In this document: piece by piece, positions 42,339-51,192 of the stretch | Layout of the letters: every line of letters starts with the position of its first letter | How positions within the stretch are numbered: position 1 is the first letter of the stretch | NCBI RefSeq assembly: GCF_001437125.1 | Contig: NZ_JQCA01000029.1 | Location: 1-62,602, forward strand | Direction of reading: 5' to 3' | DNA: 62,602 nt | DNA from: Levilactobacillus paucivorans | GTDB lineage: Bacteria; Bacillota; Bacilli; Lactobacillales; Lactobacillaceae | Program-made: the position numbers and the translations under genes | Notes under the pieces: generated by a model | What the model was told of the DNA's origin: nothing | Databases searched by the model: none | What the model saw: the letters and a program-made list of their open reading frames with translations, nothing else

Positions 42339-44357
42339 TTGAAAGAAGTTAATCAACAAACCTTAACCGGTGAACGGGCCTTATTCCAAGGTCACGATCT
42401 CCACATTACCAACAGTATTTTCGTCGACGGTGAATCTCCCCTCAAGCACGGGAAGAATCTCGCTATTGACCACACCATTTTCAAGTACAAGTACCCCCTG
42501 TGGTACACCGATCACACCCAACTGGATCACACGACCTGGCAGCCAGATGCCCACGCTGGCGCTTGGTATGCCAAGGATATGACAATGGCACACAGCATGA
42601 TTCGCGCGACGAAGACCTTCCGGCACGCCCAGAACCTTCACTTAGACGACGTGACCTTCGCCGATGCCGGTGAAACCCTCTGGTGGTGTGATGATCTCCA
42701 CTTGGACAACGTCACCGCTACCGGGGATTACTTCGGGATGAACAGTACCAACGTGGTCGTGAATAACCTGAAGGTCAACGGGAACTACGCCTTTGACGGG
42801 AGCAAGAACGTCGAGGTGCACAACTCAACCTTCATCACCCACGATGCCTTCTGGAATTGTGACAACGTCACGATCTATGATTCAACCATCATCGGGGAAT
42901 ATCTCGCCTGGAATACGAAGAATATCACCTTCGTTAACTGTTGGTTGGAAAGTGAACAAGGGCTGTGTTACGTGGATCACCTGACCATGCGCAACTGTTC
43001 TCTAGTCAACACCAACCTTTCCTTCGAATACTGTTCCAATATCGATGCCACGATCAACACGACCATCGACAGCGTAAAGAACCCGATCAACGGCAGTATC
43101 TCGGCGCCAGCCATTGGCGACATCATCTTTGACGACCCGCCATCGATCGGAGCCAGACCACTATTACCACCGAGGAGGCCACCCATGAGCAATAACTTTT
43201 CAGAAATGATCGATCGGCGTCATACCAATTCCGTAAAATGGGACGTGGCTGACAATGAGCTTCCCATGTGGGTGGCTGACATGGACTTCCGCACGGCGCC
43301 TGGCATCGTCGCCGCGATTCAAAAGAAGGCGGCCACAGGAATCTTCGGCTACGAAGAAGTTCCGCAAGCCTACTTTGACGCCGTGCAACACTGGCTGACT
43401 ACAGAACACAACTGGACGCCCCAGACAGATTGGATGCGTTTTGTCACCGGTGTCGTTCCTGCCATCTCCTCGGCCGTGCGCCGTGTGAGTCACGTGGGCG
43501 ACAACGTTCTGGTTCAGGCCCCCGTCTACAATATCTTCTATAACTCGATCGTCAACAACGGTCGCCACGTGCTCTCCAGCGACCTCCACTATGCCAATGG
43601 CCAATACAGCATCGATTGGAACGACCTGGCCGCAAAGATGGCTGACCCGTTGACCAGCATGATGATTCTCTGCAACCCACACAACCCCGTCGGTAAGATT
43701 TGGACGCCGGACGAGTTGCGCCGAATCGGCGAACTGGCCGCGACCAACCACGTTACCGTCTTCTCCGACGAAATCCATGGCGACATCACCACGCCCGGCA
43801 AGGGTTACACACCTTTCGCCGCGGCGAGTGATACCTGTGCCGCGGTTAGCATCACGGCCGTTTCGCCCAGCAAAACCTTTAACGTTGCGGCCTTACACGC
43901 CGCAACCCTGATCATCCCCGATGAACACCGTCGCAATGTGGTGGACCGCGGCATCAACACCGATGAATTGGCTGAACCCAACGCCTTTGCCATCGATGGT
44001 AGTATCGCGGCCTACACCACCGGTGCTGACTGGGTTCACGACTTAAACCGCCAGATTACCGCTAATCGCCAAGCTGTCACCAAGTTCGTGCAGCAGAATC
44101 TGCCGAAACTTCACGTAATTGCCGGCGATGCCACCTATCTGGTCTGGATCGACTGTCGTGACGTCACGACGGACACCCAGGCTCTCTGCCAAGTTATTCG
44201 GCAGACGACCGGCCTCTTCATTACCGCCGGTGCCGTTTACGGTGGCAACGGCCACGACTTTATCCGCATCAACGTGGCCTGTCCTGCCGAACGACTCGCC
44301 GATGGTTTGGACCGACTCAAGCGCGGTCTACAAGCCTTCCGTCAACAAAATAACTAA
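42339..44357 (+). CDS. Fusion of DUF3737 beta-helix protein and MalY/PatB aminotransferase
   Basis: One 672-residue frame joins two proteins usually encoded separately. Residues 1-282 are a DUF3737 right-handed beta-helix with repeated NLHLDDVTF- and NVEVHNSTF-type turns. Residues 283-672 form a complete fold-type I PLP enzyme of the MalY/PatB (cystathionine beta-lyase) kind: WVADMDF, ILCNPHNPVG, SDEIHGD and the PLP lysine in SPSKTFN. The joint is RPLLPPRRPPM; there the DNA carries AGGAGG six bases before an in-frame ATG at 43185, a full start site for a separate enzyme. The first start is TTG at 42339 behind AAAGGAG. Both a fusion and a free PatB may be made. Confidence 0.85.
   Translation: MKEVNQQTLTGERALFQGHDLHITNSIFVDGESPLKHGKNLAIDHTIFKYKYPLWYTDHTQLDHTTWQPDAHAGAWYAKDMTMAHSMIRATKTFRHAQNLHLDDVTFADAGETLWWCDDLHLDNVTATGDYFGMNSTNVVVNNLKVNGNYAFDGSKNVEVHNSTFITHDAFWNCDNVTIYDSTIIGEYLAWNTKNITFVNCWLESEQGLCYVDHLTMRNCSLVNTNLSFEYCSNIDATINTTIDSVKNPINGSISAPAIGDIIFDDPPSIGARPLLPPRRPPMSNNFSEMIDRRHTNSVKWDVADNELPMWVADMDFRTAPGIVAAIQKKAATGIFGYEEVPQAYFDAVQHWLTTEHNWTPQTDWMRFVTGVVPAISSAVRRVSHVGDNVLVQAPVYNIFYNSIVNNGRHVLSSDLHYANGQYSIDWNDLAAKMADPLTSMMILCNPHNPVGKIWTPDELRRIGELAATNHVTVFSDEIHGDITTPGKGYTPFAAASDTCAAVSITAVSPSKTFNVAALHAATLIIPDEHRRNVVDRGINTDELAEPNAFAIDGSIAAYTTGADWVHDLNRQITANRQAVTKFVQQNLPKLHVIAGDATYLVWIDCRDVTTDTQALCQVIRQTTGLFITAGAVYGGNGHDFIRINVACPAERLADGLDRLKRGLQAFRQQNN
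43172..43187 (+). promoter_or_regulatory. Internal ribosome site and start codon within the fusion gene
   Basis: GAGGAGG followed by CCACCC and ATG (43185-43187) lies in frame inside the fusion, exactly at the expected N-terminus (MSNNFSEMIDRR) of the PatB enzyme. Confidence 0.7.
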
Positions 44358-44360
44358 TCA

Positions 44361-44389
44361 AAAGCCAGCGATTTCGGTCGCTGGTTTTT
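44361..44389 (+). terminator. Terminator of the DUF3737-PatB gene
   Basis: GCCAGCGA pairs with TCGCTGG around TTTCGG and is followed by TTTTTA. Confidence 0.87.
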
Positions 44390-44499
44390 AAATTTCCCCA
44401 ACTTTCCACCCACTCAGCGGTCAGCTAGCGAAACCATTTATCGGCCCCCTGATATACTCAACTTAGGTGTAAACATTCTGATATCGAGGGGGAGTCACT

Positions 44500-45468
44500 A
44501 TGCCACAAATCAACCTTGCCGACGCGCAAGATGTCTTTCGTGATGCCGGCAAAAACGTGTTATTTACCACTTTACTTATTGACCAAAATGACCGTATCAA
44601 GGCCCGCGAGGCCATGGCTTGTTTCGCCGATCGCCTAGGGGCCACCGAACGCAGCCTAAACGTGCGTTACCCGCAGGCCGATCTCCGTGTGGCGTTTGGC
44701 TTGGGGACCAGCGCCTGGCAACTCTTATTTCCAACCGTCCAACCACCGAAAGAACTCGTCGCCTTTCAACCGGTGGTCGGGCCCAAGTACACGGCACCCG
44801 CCACACCGGGCGATCTCTTCTTGCACATCCGCGCCAACGACATGGCCGTGGTCTACGAGATAGCTTCCGAACTTCGGGAATTTCTCCACAGCTGGACCAG
44901 CGTCGTGGATGAGACGGTTGGCTTCCGCTACTTCGAAGGTCGCGCCATCATTGGGTTCGTCGACGGCACTGAGAACCCATCCGGACCCGAAGCCCCGGAA
45001 TACGCCGTTATTGGTGACGAAGACCCCGACTTCATCAACGGGTCTTACGCCTTTGCCCAGAAGTACACTCACAACCTGGATGCCTGGAATAATCTCGCTA
45101 CTGAGGACCAAGAGCGGGCCATCGGTCGTCACAAGTTCAGCGATCAGGAACTCTACGACGATGATAAATTACCTAACGCCCACAACCTGGCCTCTCAGGA
45201 CAACGATGACGGTGTGGAACACAAGATTGTCCGCATGAACGTACCCTATGGCGACCCGAGTCGCGGCGTGGCCGGCACCTACTTCATCGGCTACGCCCGT
45301 CACTTCACCGTCACCCAGCGGATGCTAGAGAATATGTTTACCCAAAGTGACCGGCTGCTGGATTTCAGTACGCCGATCACCGGGAATGCCTTCTTCATCC
45401 CATCTTGGTCCCTGTTGGCCCGCATTGCGGATGGGGATCTCTTCCCAGTCGACTATCCAGATGAATAG
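44500..45468 (+). CDS. DyP-type haem peroxidase
   Basis: A 322-residue dye-decolourising peroxidase. The GXXDG motif occurs as GFVDGTENPSG (near residue 155), the proximal haem His as AIGRHKFSDQEL (near residue 213), and a distal Arg in DPSRGVAGTYFIGY (near residue 250). No signal peptide, so cytosolic. It would use H2O2 to oxidise organic compounds; pyruvate oxidase in this same window is a likely peroxide source. Lactobacilli usually need external haem for such enzymes. GAGGGGGAG precedes the ATG; its own terminator follows. Confidence 0.93.
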   Translation: MPQINLADAQDVFRDAGKNVLFTTLLIDQNDRIKAREAMACFADRLGATERSLNVRYPQADLRVAFGLGTSAWQLLFPTVQPPKELVAFQPVVGPKYTAPATPGDLFLHIRANDMAVVYEIASELREFLHSWTSVVDETVGFRYFEGRAIIGFVDGTENPSGPEAPEYAVIGDEDPDFINGSYAFAQKYTHNLDAWNNLATEDQERAIGRHKFSDQELYDDDKLPNAHNLASQDNDDGVEHKIVRMNVPYGDPSRGVAGTYFIGYARHFTVTQRMLENMFTQSDRLLDFSTPITGNAFFIPSWSLLARIADGDLFPVDYPDE

Positions 45469-45483
45469 GTCAGCTTGACTACT

Positions 45484-45536
45484 AAAACTCCCGGAACCTT
45501 TTCTTAGTTTGGAAACGGTCCCGGGAGTTTTGGTTT
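45484..45536 (+). terminator. Terminator of the DyP gene
   Basis: AAACTCCCGG pairs with CCGGGAGTTT and is followed by TGGTTT. Confidence 0.75.
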
Positions 45537-45679
45537 ATTGTGTGTCGGTCCCGCTCTGCTAGGGCTTCACCCGATCCGATCAAGTTAGATCATTCAGCGT
45601 CTCAGTTGAAATAAAAATAATTATCGCGGAATCAGGCATTATTAAACAATTGCGAGCGCATACAAAAGTCGCCGAGAGA

Positions 45680-45726
45680 TTGACGTTTCGGGCTTATGAG
45701 GGTATGTTAGTGGGGTTAATACTAAC
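45680..45726 (+). promoter_or_regulatory. Promoter and possible operator of the MFS pump gene
   Basis: TTGACG (45680-45685) and TATGTT (45703-45708) are 17 bases apart. A dyad GTTAGT..ACTAAC (45706-45711 with 45721-45726) begins within the -10 box. Confidence 0.6.
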
Positions 45727-45801
45727 GAATAAATCAAATTGGTGGGTGTGACTTTTGGTCAGATCATCAATTAATCTATCCCCATAAGGAGTTGACTCAC
45801 A

Positions 45802-47040
45802 TTGGATGAAGCCGAGAGAGAAAGTGGCCCGTGGCGTCGTAATCTACGGGTTCTTTGGTTCTGTACGTTTGTTGCCGGCATGGCTTTCAGTGAAATCATG
45901 CCGTTTTTGTCATTATATATTAGTAGTTTAGGCGACTACACCAAATCCCAGGTCACCATGTACAGTGGCCTGGTTTACGCCGCCGACTTCTTTGTCAGCG
46001 CCATCGCATCCCCACTCTGGGGCATGGTCGCCGACCGTAAAGGCCGTAAGCTCATGTTACTGCGGGCCTCATTGGGGACGGCATTTGCCATGGCCCTGAT
46101 GGGTTTCGCCACCAGCGTCTGGCAATTGGTAGCCTTGCGGGCGCTCCAAGGGGTCTTCGCTGGGTTCATTTCTAATGCCCAGGCCCTCGTGGCCTCCCAG
46201 ACGCCGCGGAAGCACTCCGGGGCTTCACTGAGTACCCTGATGACCGGGGTGACCAGTGGCATGTTGCTGGGCCCCGTGATTGGTGGGGTCTTGGCGCAGA
46301 TTTTTTCCATTCGCCTGACCTTCTTCATCACGGCGCTGCTCCTGCTGTCGACTTTCTTCCTGAGCTGGATTTTCGTGGAAGAAAAGTTCAAGCCAGTCAC
46401 CCCCACCACCAGTACGGACGGCCACAAGAGTCACAATCCGTTGGCGGCCTTCCCGAATCCAAAATTGATTCTGGTTCTGTTGAGTTCGACGTTAATCGTG
46501 CAATTTGGGAACATCTCCATTTCCCCTATCATCAGTCTCTACGTCAAGGAACTCATGCATAACGTGGGCCCCATCACCGTGGTTGCCGGGATTATCGCGG
46601 CCCTACCCGGGGTTTCGAATATCTTTGCCTCCCCACGCCTTGGGCGTTACGGGGACAAGCACGGGTCCGGACGAGTCCTCATCTTCGGCTATATCTTCGC
46701 CACACTGATGTACCTACCGCAAGGGTTCGTCACCAGCGTCTGGATGCTGGGGATCTTGCGGTTCATGATAGGTATTTCCGATGGGGCCTTGTTCCCAGAA
46801 ATTCAAACACTCCTGACCAAGAACTCCCCCGTCGAGCTCACCTCCACCGTCTTCAGTTGGAACCAATCCTTCCAATCGATCGGTAACATGATGGGTTCCC
46901 TGCTGGGTGGCTGGATCGCCGGGGTCTTCAACTACAACGCGGTCTTCATCTCCACGGCGATGTTGATGCTGATTAACCTCGGCCTGGTCTGGTGGCTGGT
47001 TCCGGAAATTCGGAAGCCTCAAGCTCAGGTGGCGGATTAG
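45802..47040 (+). CDS. MFS multidrug efflux transporter, DHA1 (PmrA-like)
   Basis: A 412-residue transporter with 12 predicted spans. Motif A is GMVADRKGRKLMLLRA between spans 2 and 3, and motif C-like LLGPVIGGVLAQIF marks the antiporter family. LMTGVTSGMLLGP and DGALFPEIQTLLTKNSP resemble PmrA-type pumps of Gram-positives. It likely exports lipophilic drugs in exchange for protons. The start is TTG at 45802, ten bases after AAGGAG; no nearby ATG serves better. Confidence 0.9.
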   Translation: MDEAERESGPWRRNLRVLWFCTFVAGMAFSEIMPFLSLYISSLGDYTKSQVTMYSGLVYAADFFVSAIASPLWGMVADRKGRKLMLLRASLGTAFAMALMGFATSVWQLVALRALQGVFAGFISNAQALVASQTPRKHSGASLSTLMTGVTSGMLLGPVIGGVLAQIFSIRLTFFITALLLLSTFFLSWIFVEEKFKPVTPTTSTDGHKSHNPLAAFPNPKLILVLLSSTLIVQFGNISISPIISLYVKELMHNVGPITVVAGIIAALPGVSNIFASPRLGRYGDKHGSGRVLIFGYIFATLMYLPQGFVTSVWMLGILRFMIGISDGALFPEIQTLLTKNSPVELTSTVFSWNQSFQSIGNMMGSLLGGWIAGVFNYNAVFISTAMLMLINLGLVWWLVPEIRKPQAQVAD

Positions 47041-47084
47041 ATTCATTCGTTGTGAAAGTAACCGCCTGCTAATAATTAAAATGT

Positions 47085-47136
47085 AAATGCCTACTCAAAC
47101 AATCCTTAATTGGACTGATTGGGTAGGCATTTTTTA
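47085..47136 (+). terminator. Terminator of the MFS gene
   Basis: AATGCCTACTCAA pairs with TTGGGTAGGCATT and is followed by TTTTTT. Confidence 0.88.
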
Positions 47137-47248
47137 TGGGCGTAAACAATATTAGTTTCAGTGCTTCATCTGTGCTAGCCGGTAGTTATGAAGAATAAAA
47201 TCCATTCATTAAATCTTATCGAACCTGAATTTTCACCTTATGTTACTA

Positions 47249-47277
47249 TTGAAACGCTTTAAAATGTGTATTATAGT
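47249..47277 (+). promoter_or_regulatory. Probable promoter of the 126-aa exported protein gene
   Basis: TTGAAA (47249-47254) and TATAGT (47272-47277) are 17 bases apart, 55 bases upstream of the ATG. Confidence 0.6.
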
Positions 47278-47331
47278 AATAGTTAGGACACGAAAAGCAT
47301 TTAAAATACGTAGATTTGGGGATGTCAAAAG

Positions 47332-47712
47332 ATGCGTCATAAATTTATTGCATCATTACTAGTTTTAGGGAGCTTAGGATTAGGAACTACCACACTCAGT
47401 AATACCTCAGCACAGGCAGCTAGTTGGCACAAAGGAGCACCTAAAATCGCACGTGGTACCTGGGGAGATAAAGATTTCTTAAAGGGCCACATGGGTGTCG
47501 ATATGATGATTTCTAAAAAGCTATTAGTTCTTGATGACAACGATCCACACTTGTCACATCTACGATACAAAAAGGTCGGCCATCGTCGTTATAAATTCAG
47601 AGGTTATGAATTTGAACTACGGAAAAATCAATCGATGCCGACCATGCATTTTATCAACAAGCACCATGTAACATTCAAATTATACGGCCATAAATTTAGT
47701 CTTTATAAGTAA
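47332..47712 (+). CDS. Small exported protein with PK-IARGTW motif
   Basis: A 126-residue protein with a signal peptide (FIASLLVLGSLGLGTTTL, cut near AQAAS) and a very basic, Lys/His/Tyr-rich mature part: GAPKIARGTWGDKD, VDMMISKKLLVLDD, and C-terminal VTFKLYGHKFSLYK. The PKxIRGTW beginning is shared with the next, frameshifted gene, so the two are distant paralogues. Its base composition is more AT-rich than its neighbours. The ribosome site is weak. Function unknown; a surface or wall-binding role is plausible. Confidence 0.75.
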   Translation: MRHKFIASLLVLGSLGLGTTTLSNTSAQAASWHKGAPKIARGTWGDKDFLKGHMGVDMMISKKLLVLDDNDPHLSHLRYKKVGHRRYKFRGYEFELRKNQSMPTMHFINKHHVTFKLYGHKFSLYK

Positions 47713-47831
47713 GAATAAACTGTCCATCTTTTAGAAACCAACTCATTTATTAAGTTCGGTATAGCAATACTTTCAGGCCAGTTTCAAACATTACTGATAG
47801 TGCTAAGTCAAGATAAGGAGATCTAGAAAAA

Positions 47832-48363
47832 ATGAATAAAAAGATCATGTTAATGGTGGGTTTATTAGCATTACCCTTAGGCACAGTTGCCCTGGGTTCT
47901 GCCCCCAGTAGTGGCTCACGCTAAAGCCAAAACGACATTAAAATCATTCCCCAAGAGTATCCGGGGAACTTGGTACACTTACCAATACCACACAATGTAT
48001 CGCTACAAAATCGCTTCTAAAAAGATTGTCGGCACAGGATTTACCAACAATCTACATTCACGAAAATTATCTTATGCTGTGAAGTTCCCTGCTAAGATTA
48101 AGCACCCGACTTGGGTGGTTGCTCAAAACACGTCGGCCTTCAAGCATGAACATTGGGTCAGCGTTAAGGGCTGGTACCAGTCTGCCGGTAGTGCCACCTA
48201 CTATCGAAAAATGACGCGTAAAATTGGCGGTCACAAATATGCCACCTTACAGTTAGCAAGTGGTGCTGATGCCTGGACAGACGGTAACGCCTACCACAGC
48301 AAGAAAAATGCAAAAAAGTATGCCAACCACTACTTTAAGGGTGAACGCAGACAATCATTTTAA
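47832..48363 (+). pseudogene. Exported PKSIRGTW protein gene with a frameshift in the signal peptide
   Basis: The ATG at 47832 (AAGGAG upstream) starts MNKKIMLMVGLLALPLGTVA but the frame stops at 47922. The following frame, open to 48363, encodes AHAKAKTTLKSFPKSIRGTWYTYQY onward. Removing one C from the C5 run at 47902-47906 restores a perfect signal peptide ending SAPVVAHA-KA and one reading frame of about 176 codons; the total length of 532 bases is 3n+1. The mature part is basic and ends in a YxxK-rich tail. It may be a true pseudogene, a phase-variable gene or a sequencing error. Confidence 0.78.
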
Positions 48364-48391
48364 ATAACGAGTGCCTAGCGAAGCCACTCTG

Positions 48392-48442
48392 CAATAAAGC
48401 CCCCAGAATTGGATTTTTCCAACTCTGAGGGCTTTATTTTCC
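48392..48442. terminator. Shared convergent terminator
   Basis: AATAAAGCCC pairs with GGGCTTTATT, with TTGG/CCAA near the loop. T-rich tails occur on both strands, serving the pseudogene and the minus-strand gene at 48446. Confidence 0.78.
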
Positions 48443-48445
48443 CTA

Positions 48446-48907
48446 TTATCCAGCTAACCCAGAGACCAACGGCTGACTGCTGGGAACCACCATCGGCAGG
48501 CCTAGTAGTGCGCGCACGCTGCCGAGTCCGGTAACCAAATCGGCTACGGGCAGGTCAATCAACGCGCGTTGGGCGGTGCGTAACTCACCTGGGAGTTCTT
48601 CGATGTCATCGGTACGGCTGACCACCACACGTGCGGCGCCAGTGGCTTTAGCTGCCGTCACAATGGTTTGCGTTACGGCGACGAGGCGAATCGTTGGCAC
48701 CAAGGCCACGACGGCATCCTGGTCCAACATGGCGGCGCTCAGACCACCTTCGTCAATCTGTTCTCCGGTTAGACCGGCAACGTTGGCGGGTAACGTCACG
48801 TCGCTCGGGGTGTAGACGGTCAAATTGACCGTATTCAGGTCGCTCAGCTGGCGAATAAAGGCTTGCCCGGACGAATCCAAGGCACCTACGATTAAGATAT
48901 TTTTCAA
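48446..48907 (-). CDS. NAD(P)-binding Rossmann-fold protein
   Basis: About 153 residues: ILIVGALDSSGQAFIRQL is a nucleotide-binding loop with a variant of GxxGxxG (GALDSSG), followed by VTLPANVAGLTGEQIDEGGLSAAMLDQDAVVALVP and ARVVVSRTDD. It is shorter than typical NmrA-like proteins and seems to lack the C-terminal substrate domain. The start is probably TTG at 48907 behind GAGAGGAAG; an in-frame codon 33 bases upstream lacks support. Function unknown. Confidence 0.7.
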   Translation of the reverse strand: MKNILIVGALDSSGQAFIRQLSDLNTVNLTVYTPSDVTLPANVAGLTGEQIDEGGLSAAMLDQDAVVALVPTIRLVAVTQTIVTAAKATGAARVVVSRTDDIEELPGELRTAQRALIDLPVADLVTGLGSVRALLGLPMVVPSSQPLVSGLAG

Positions 48908-49080
48908 AGGTGATCTTCCTCTCTTTTTGATTATGTTCATTATTATAAGGGGTTATAGTAGGTCGAAGGCAAGCCTTCATTTGAAAAAAATTTTGACTAA
49001 TTTTCAAGGCTCCAGTCCTGCGTGATTAGGCCATTCTTAGCCACCAGCTAGTTAAATATGTTATGCTTAAATAGATAAAA

Positions 49081-49145
49081 TCCCCAGATAACGGCCATCC
49101 GGTCGCTAAACCCCTTGCCGTTAAGGGATCGCTGGCCATACAGCC
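49081..49145. repeat. Hairpin upstream of the opuC operon
   Basis: GGCCA and TGGCC enclose a CCCTT/AAGGG stem-loop (about 49094-49138), just before the opuC promoter. It might act as a terminator-like insulator or operator; there is no T-run. Confidence 0.35.
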
Positions 49146-49178
49146 CTTGCGACTATCAACACCAGCAATAGTCTTCAT

Positions 49179-49207
49179 TTGGAAAAACTATTGGTTTCAT
49201 GTACAAT
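49179..49207 (+). promoter_or_regulatory. Promoter of the opuC operon
   Basis: TTGGAA (49179-49184) and TACAAT (49202-49207) are 17 bases apart with TG one base before the -10. CAATAG/CTATTG form a dyad across the -35. The leader is about 140 bases. Confidence 0.65.
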
Positions 49208-49353
49208 GGATAGCAACTAATTTGCAGGTTTCACAATCAAATACGACCGGTCTCCAGGTTGCCCGCCGTGCGTGCGCCACCTTGGCACACCGATCGTTAT
49301 TTCTTTTCCCGGGGATCGCTCGGGCGCAACACCACTATACAGGAGGTTAATCT

Positions 49354-50559
49354 ATGCTACTTTCAATGGAACATTTAAACAAAGAATATCCCAATGGCAA
49401 ACTCGCCGTTGACGACTTCAACTTACAAGTCGATCGCGGCGAATTTATTTGTTTTATTGGGACGTCTGGTTCCGGAAAGACGACCACAATGCGGATGATC
49501 AACCGCATGTTAAATCAAACGTCAGGAACCATCAAAATCAACGGGAAGGACATCTCTAAGATGGACCCCGTCAAGCTGCGGCGCTCGATCGGCTACGTGA
49601 TTCAAAACGTCGGTCTGATGCCCCACATGACCATTCAGGAAAATATTGAAATCGTGCCTAAGTTATTAGGCTGGTCCAAGGAAAAGCGGGCCAAGCAGGC
49701 GGTCAAGATGATTGACCTCGCCCAACTTCCCCAAGAAATGTTGAACCGATACCCCGGTGAACTCTCCGGTGGGCAACAACAACGGATCGGGGTTGTGCGG
49801 GCCTTAGCTGCCGATCAGGACATCATCCTCATGGACGAACCCTTCGGTGCCTTGGACCCGATCACCCGTGAATCCTTACAGGAATTGGTCAAGCGGCTCC
49901 AAGAAGATCTGGGCAAGACCTTTATCTTCGTGACCCACGACATGGATGAAGCCCTCCACCTCGCCACTCGCGTGGTCATTATGAGCCACGGGAAGCAGGT
50001 TCAGGTCGACACGCCCAATAACATTCTGCGGCACCCGGCCAACGAATTCGTCACCAATTTAATTGGGGAAGAACGCCTGATCAGAGCGCAACCCAACATT
50101 CTCTCTGTCAGTCAAATCATGTTAAAGAACCCCGTCGCTATCACACCAGACAAGACGTTGGACGACGCCATTGACCTGATGCATAGCCGGCGAGTTGATA
50201 CGTTGCTGGTTACCAATGCCGAGGGCGTGCTCGAGGGCTACGTCGATCTGGACGACATCAACCGGATCACGGACGCCACCACCCCCGTCAGCCGTTTCAC
50301 CAACCGCGAGGTCTTCTACGTTCAAGCCAGTTCGCTGATCAGCGATACCGTCGATCGTATTTTGAAACAGGGGGTTAAAAACGTCCCCGTTGTCGATGCC
50401 AAGAAGCACCTGGTTGGGATCGTCACGCGGACGGCCTTAGTCGACATCGTCTACGATGCCTTGCGCGGGGCACCGGCAACCGATGAGGAACCTGCCTCAC
50501 CAATCAATGCCGATATCCACGCTGCCGCAACTCATGAAGGGGGCGAATCATCACAATGA
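49354..50559 (+). CDS. opuCA: Osmoprotectant ABC transporter ATPase with CBS domains
   Basis: A 401-residue ATPase for uptake of glycine betaine, carnitine or choline. Walker [10 protein letters not shown], signature LSGGQQQR, Walker B ILMDEP and H-loop VTHDMDEA fill residues 1-235. Two CBS domains follow (about 250-370), which in relatives sense ionic strength or bind c-di-AMP. The last 30 residues are acidic and Ala-rich. It is the first gene of a complete four-gene operon; its end overlaps the next start by four bases. AGGAGG precedes the ATG. Confidence 0.95.
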   Translation: MLLSMEHLNKEYPNGKLAVDDFNLQVDRGEFICFIGTSGSGKTTTMRMINRMLNQTSGTIKINGKDISKMDPVKLRRSIGYVIQNVGLMPHMTIQENIEIVPKLLGWSKEKRAKQAVKMIDLAQLPQEMLNRYPGELSGGQQQRIGVVRALAADQDIILMDEPFGALDPITRESLQELVKRLQEDLGKTFIFVTHDMDEALHLATRVVIMSHGKQVQVDTPNNILRHPANEFVTNLIGEERLIRAQPNILSVSQIMLKNPVAITPDKTLDDAIDLMHSRRVDTLLVTNAEGVLEGYVDLDDINRITDATTPVSRFTNREVFYVQASSLISDTVDRILKQGVKNVPVVDAKKHLVGIVTRTALVDIVYDALRGAPATDEEPASPINADIHAAATHEGGESSQ

Positions 50560-51182
50560 TTCGCTTTCTGCAAACTTATGGGATGCAATTAATCAGTAAG
50601 ACCGGACAACACCTCTACATCTCGGCCGCCGCGCTGGGACTCGGGGTCATCGTGGCCGTTCCCTTGGGGATTCTGCTCACGCGGATGAAGCACGGGGCCA
50701 ACGCGGTGATTACCCTGGCCGGGGTACTGCAAACCATCCCCGCCATGGCGCTGTTAGCCATGATGATTCCCATCTTTGGGATTGGGTCCACCCCCGCCAT
50801 TGTCGCCCTATTTATCTACTCGTTACTGCCCATCTTACGGAACACGTATCTCGGCATGGAGGGGGTCTCTCCCGCCGTCCGTGATGCTGCTAAAGGGATG
50901 GGGATGACCTGGTGGCAATCCATGGTACGTGCCGAGATTCCTTTAGCCGCGCCCGTCATCATGTCTGGCATCCGGCTCTCTGCGACCTACGTCATTGCGT
51001 GGGCCACGCTGGCTTCCTACATCGGTGCCGGTGGCTTGGGTGACTTCATTTTCAACGGGTTAAATCTGTACCGTTCCGACCTGATCTTAGGCGGATCGAT
51101 CCCCGTGATCATCCTGGCCTTGGTGGTCGACTACCTCTTAGGTAGACTGGAAGCAACCGTAACCCCACGAGAATTACGATAG
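50556..51182 (+). CDS. opuCB: Osmoprotectant ABC transporter permease
   Basis: A 208-residue permease with about six spans. The EAA-type loop with the cytoplasmic coupling helix reads [36 protein letters not shown]. It pairs with the second permease at 52125 to form the heterodimeric channel. Its ATG overlaps the end of opuCA by four bases, and the substrate-binding protein gene follows after ten bases. Confidence 0.94.
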   Translation: MIRFLQTYGMQLISKTGQHLYISAAALGLGVIVAVPLGILLTRMKHGANAVITLAGVLQTIPAMALLAMMIPIFGIGSTPAIVALFIYSLLPILRNTYLGMEGVSPAVRDAAKGMGMTWWQSMVRAEIPLAAPVIMSGIRLSATYVIAWATLASYIGAGGLGDFIFNGLNLYRSDLILGGSIPVIILALVVDYLLGRLEATVTPRELR

Positions 51183-51192
51183 GAGGTCCGTC

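Noticed and set aside
43200-43778. 192-codon minus-strand frame
   Set aside because: Shadow of the PatB half of the fusion gene; valine-rich antisense composition and no start signals.
49208-49353. Riboswitch in the opuC leader
   Set aside because: The leader is about 140 bases with some GC-rich complementarity, but I could match no known riboswitch core, including c-di-AMP types.
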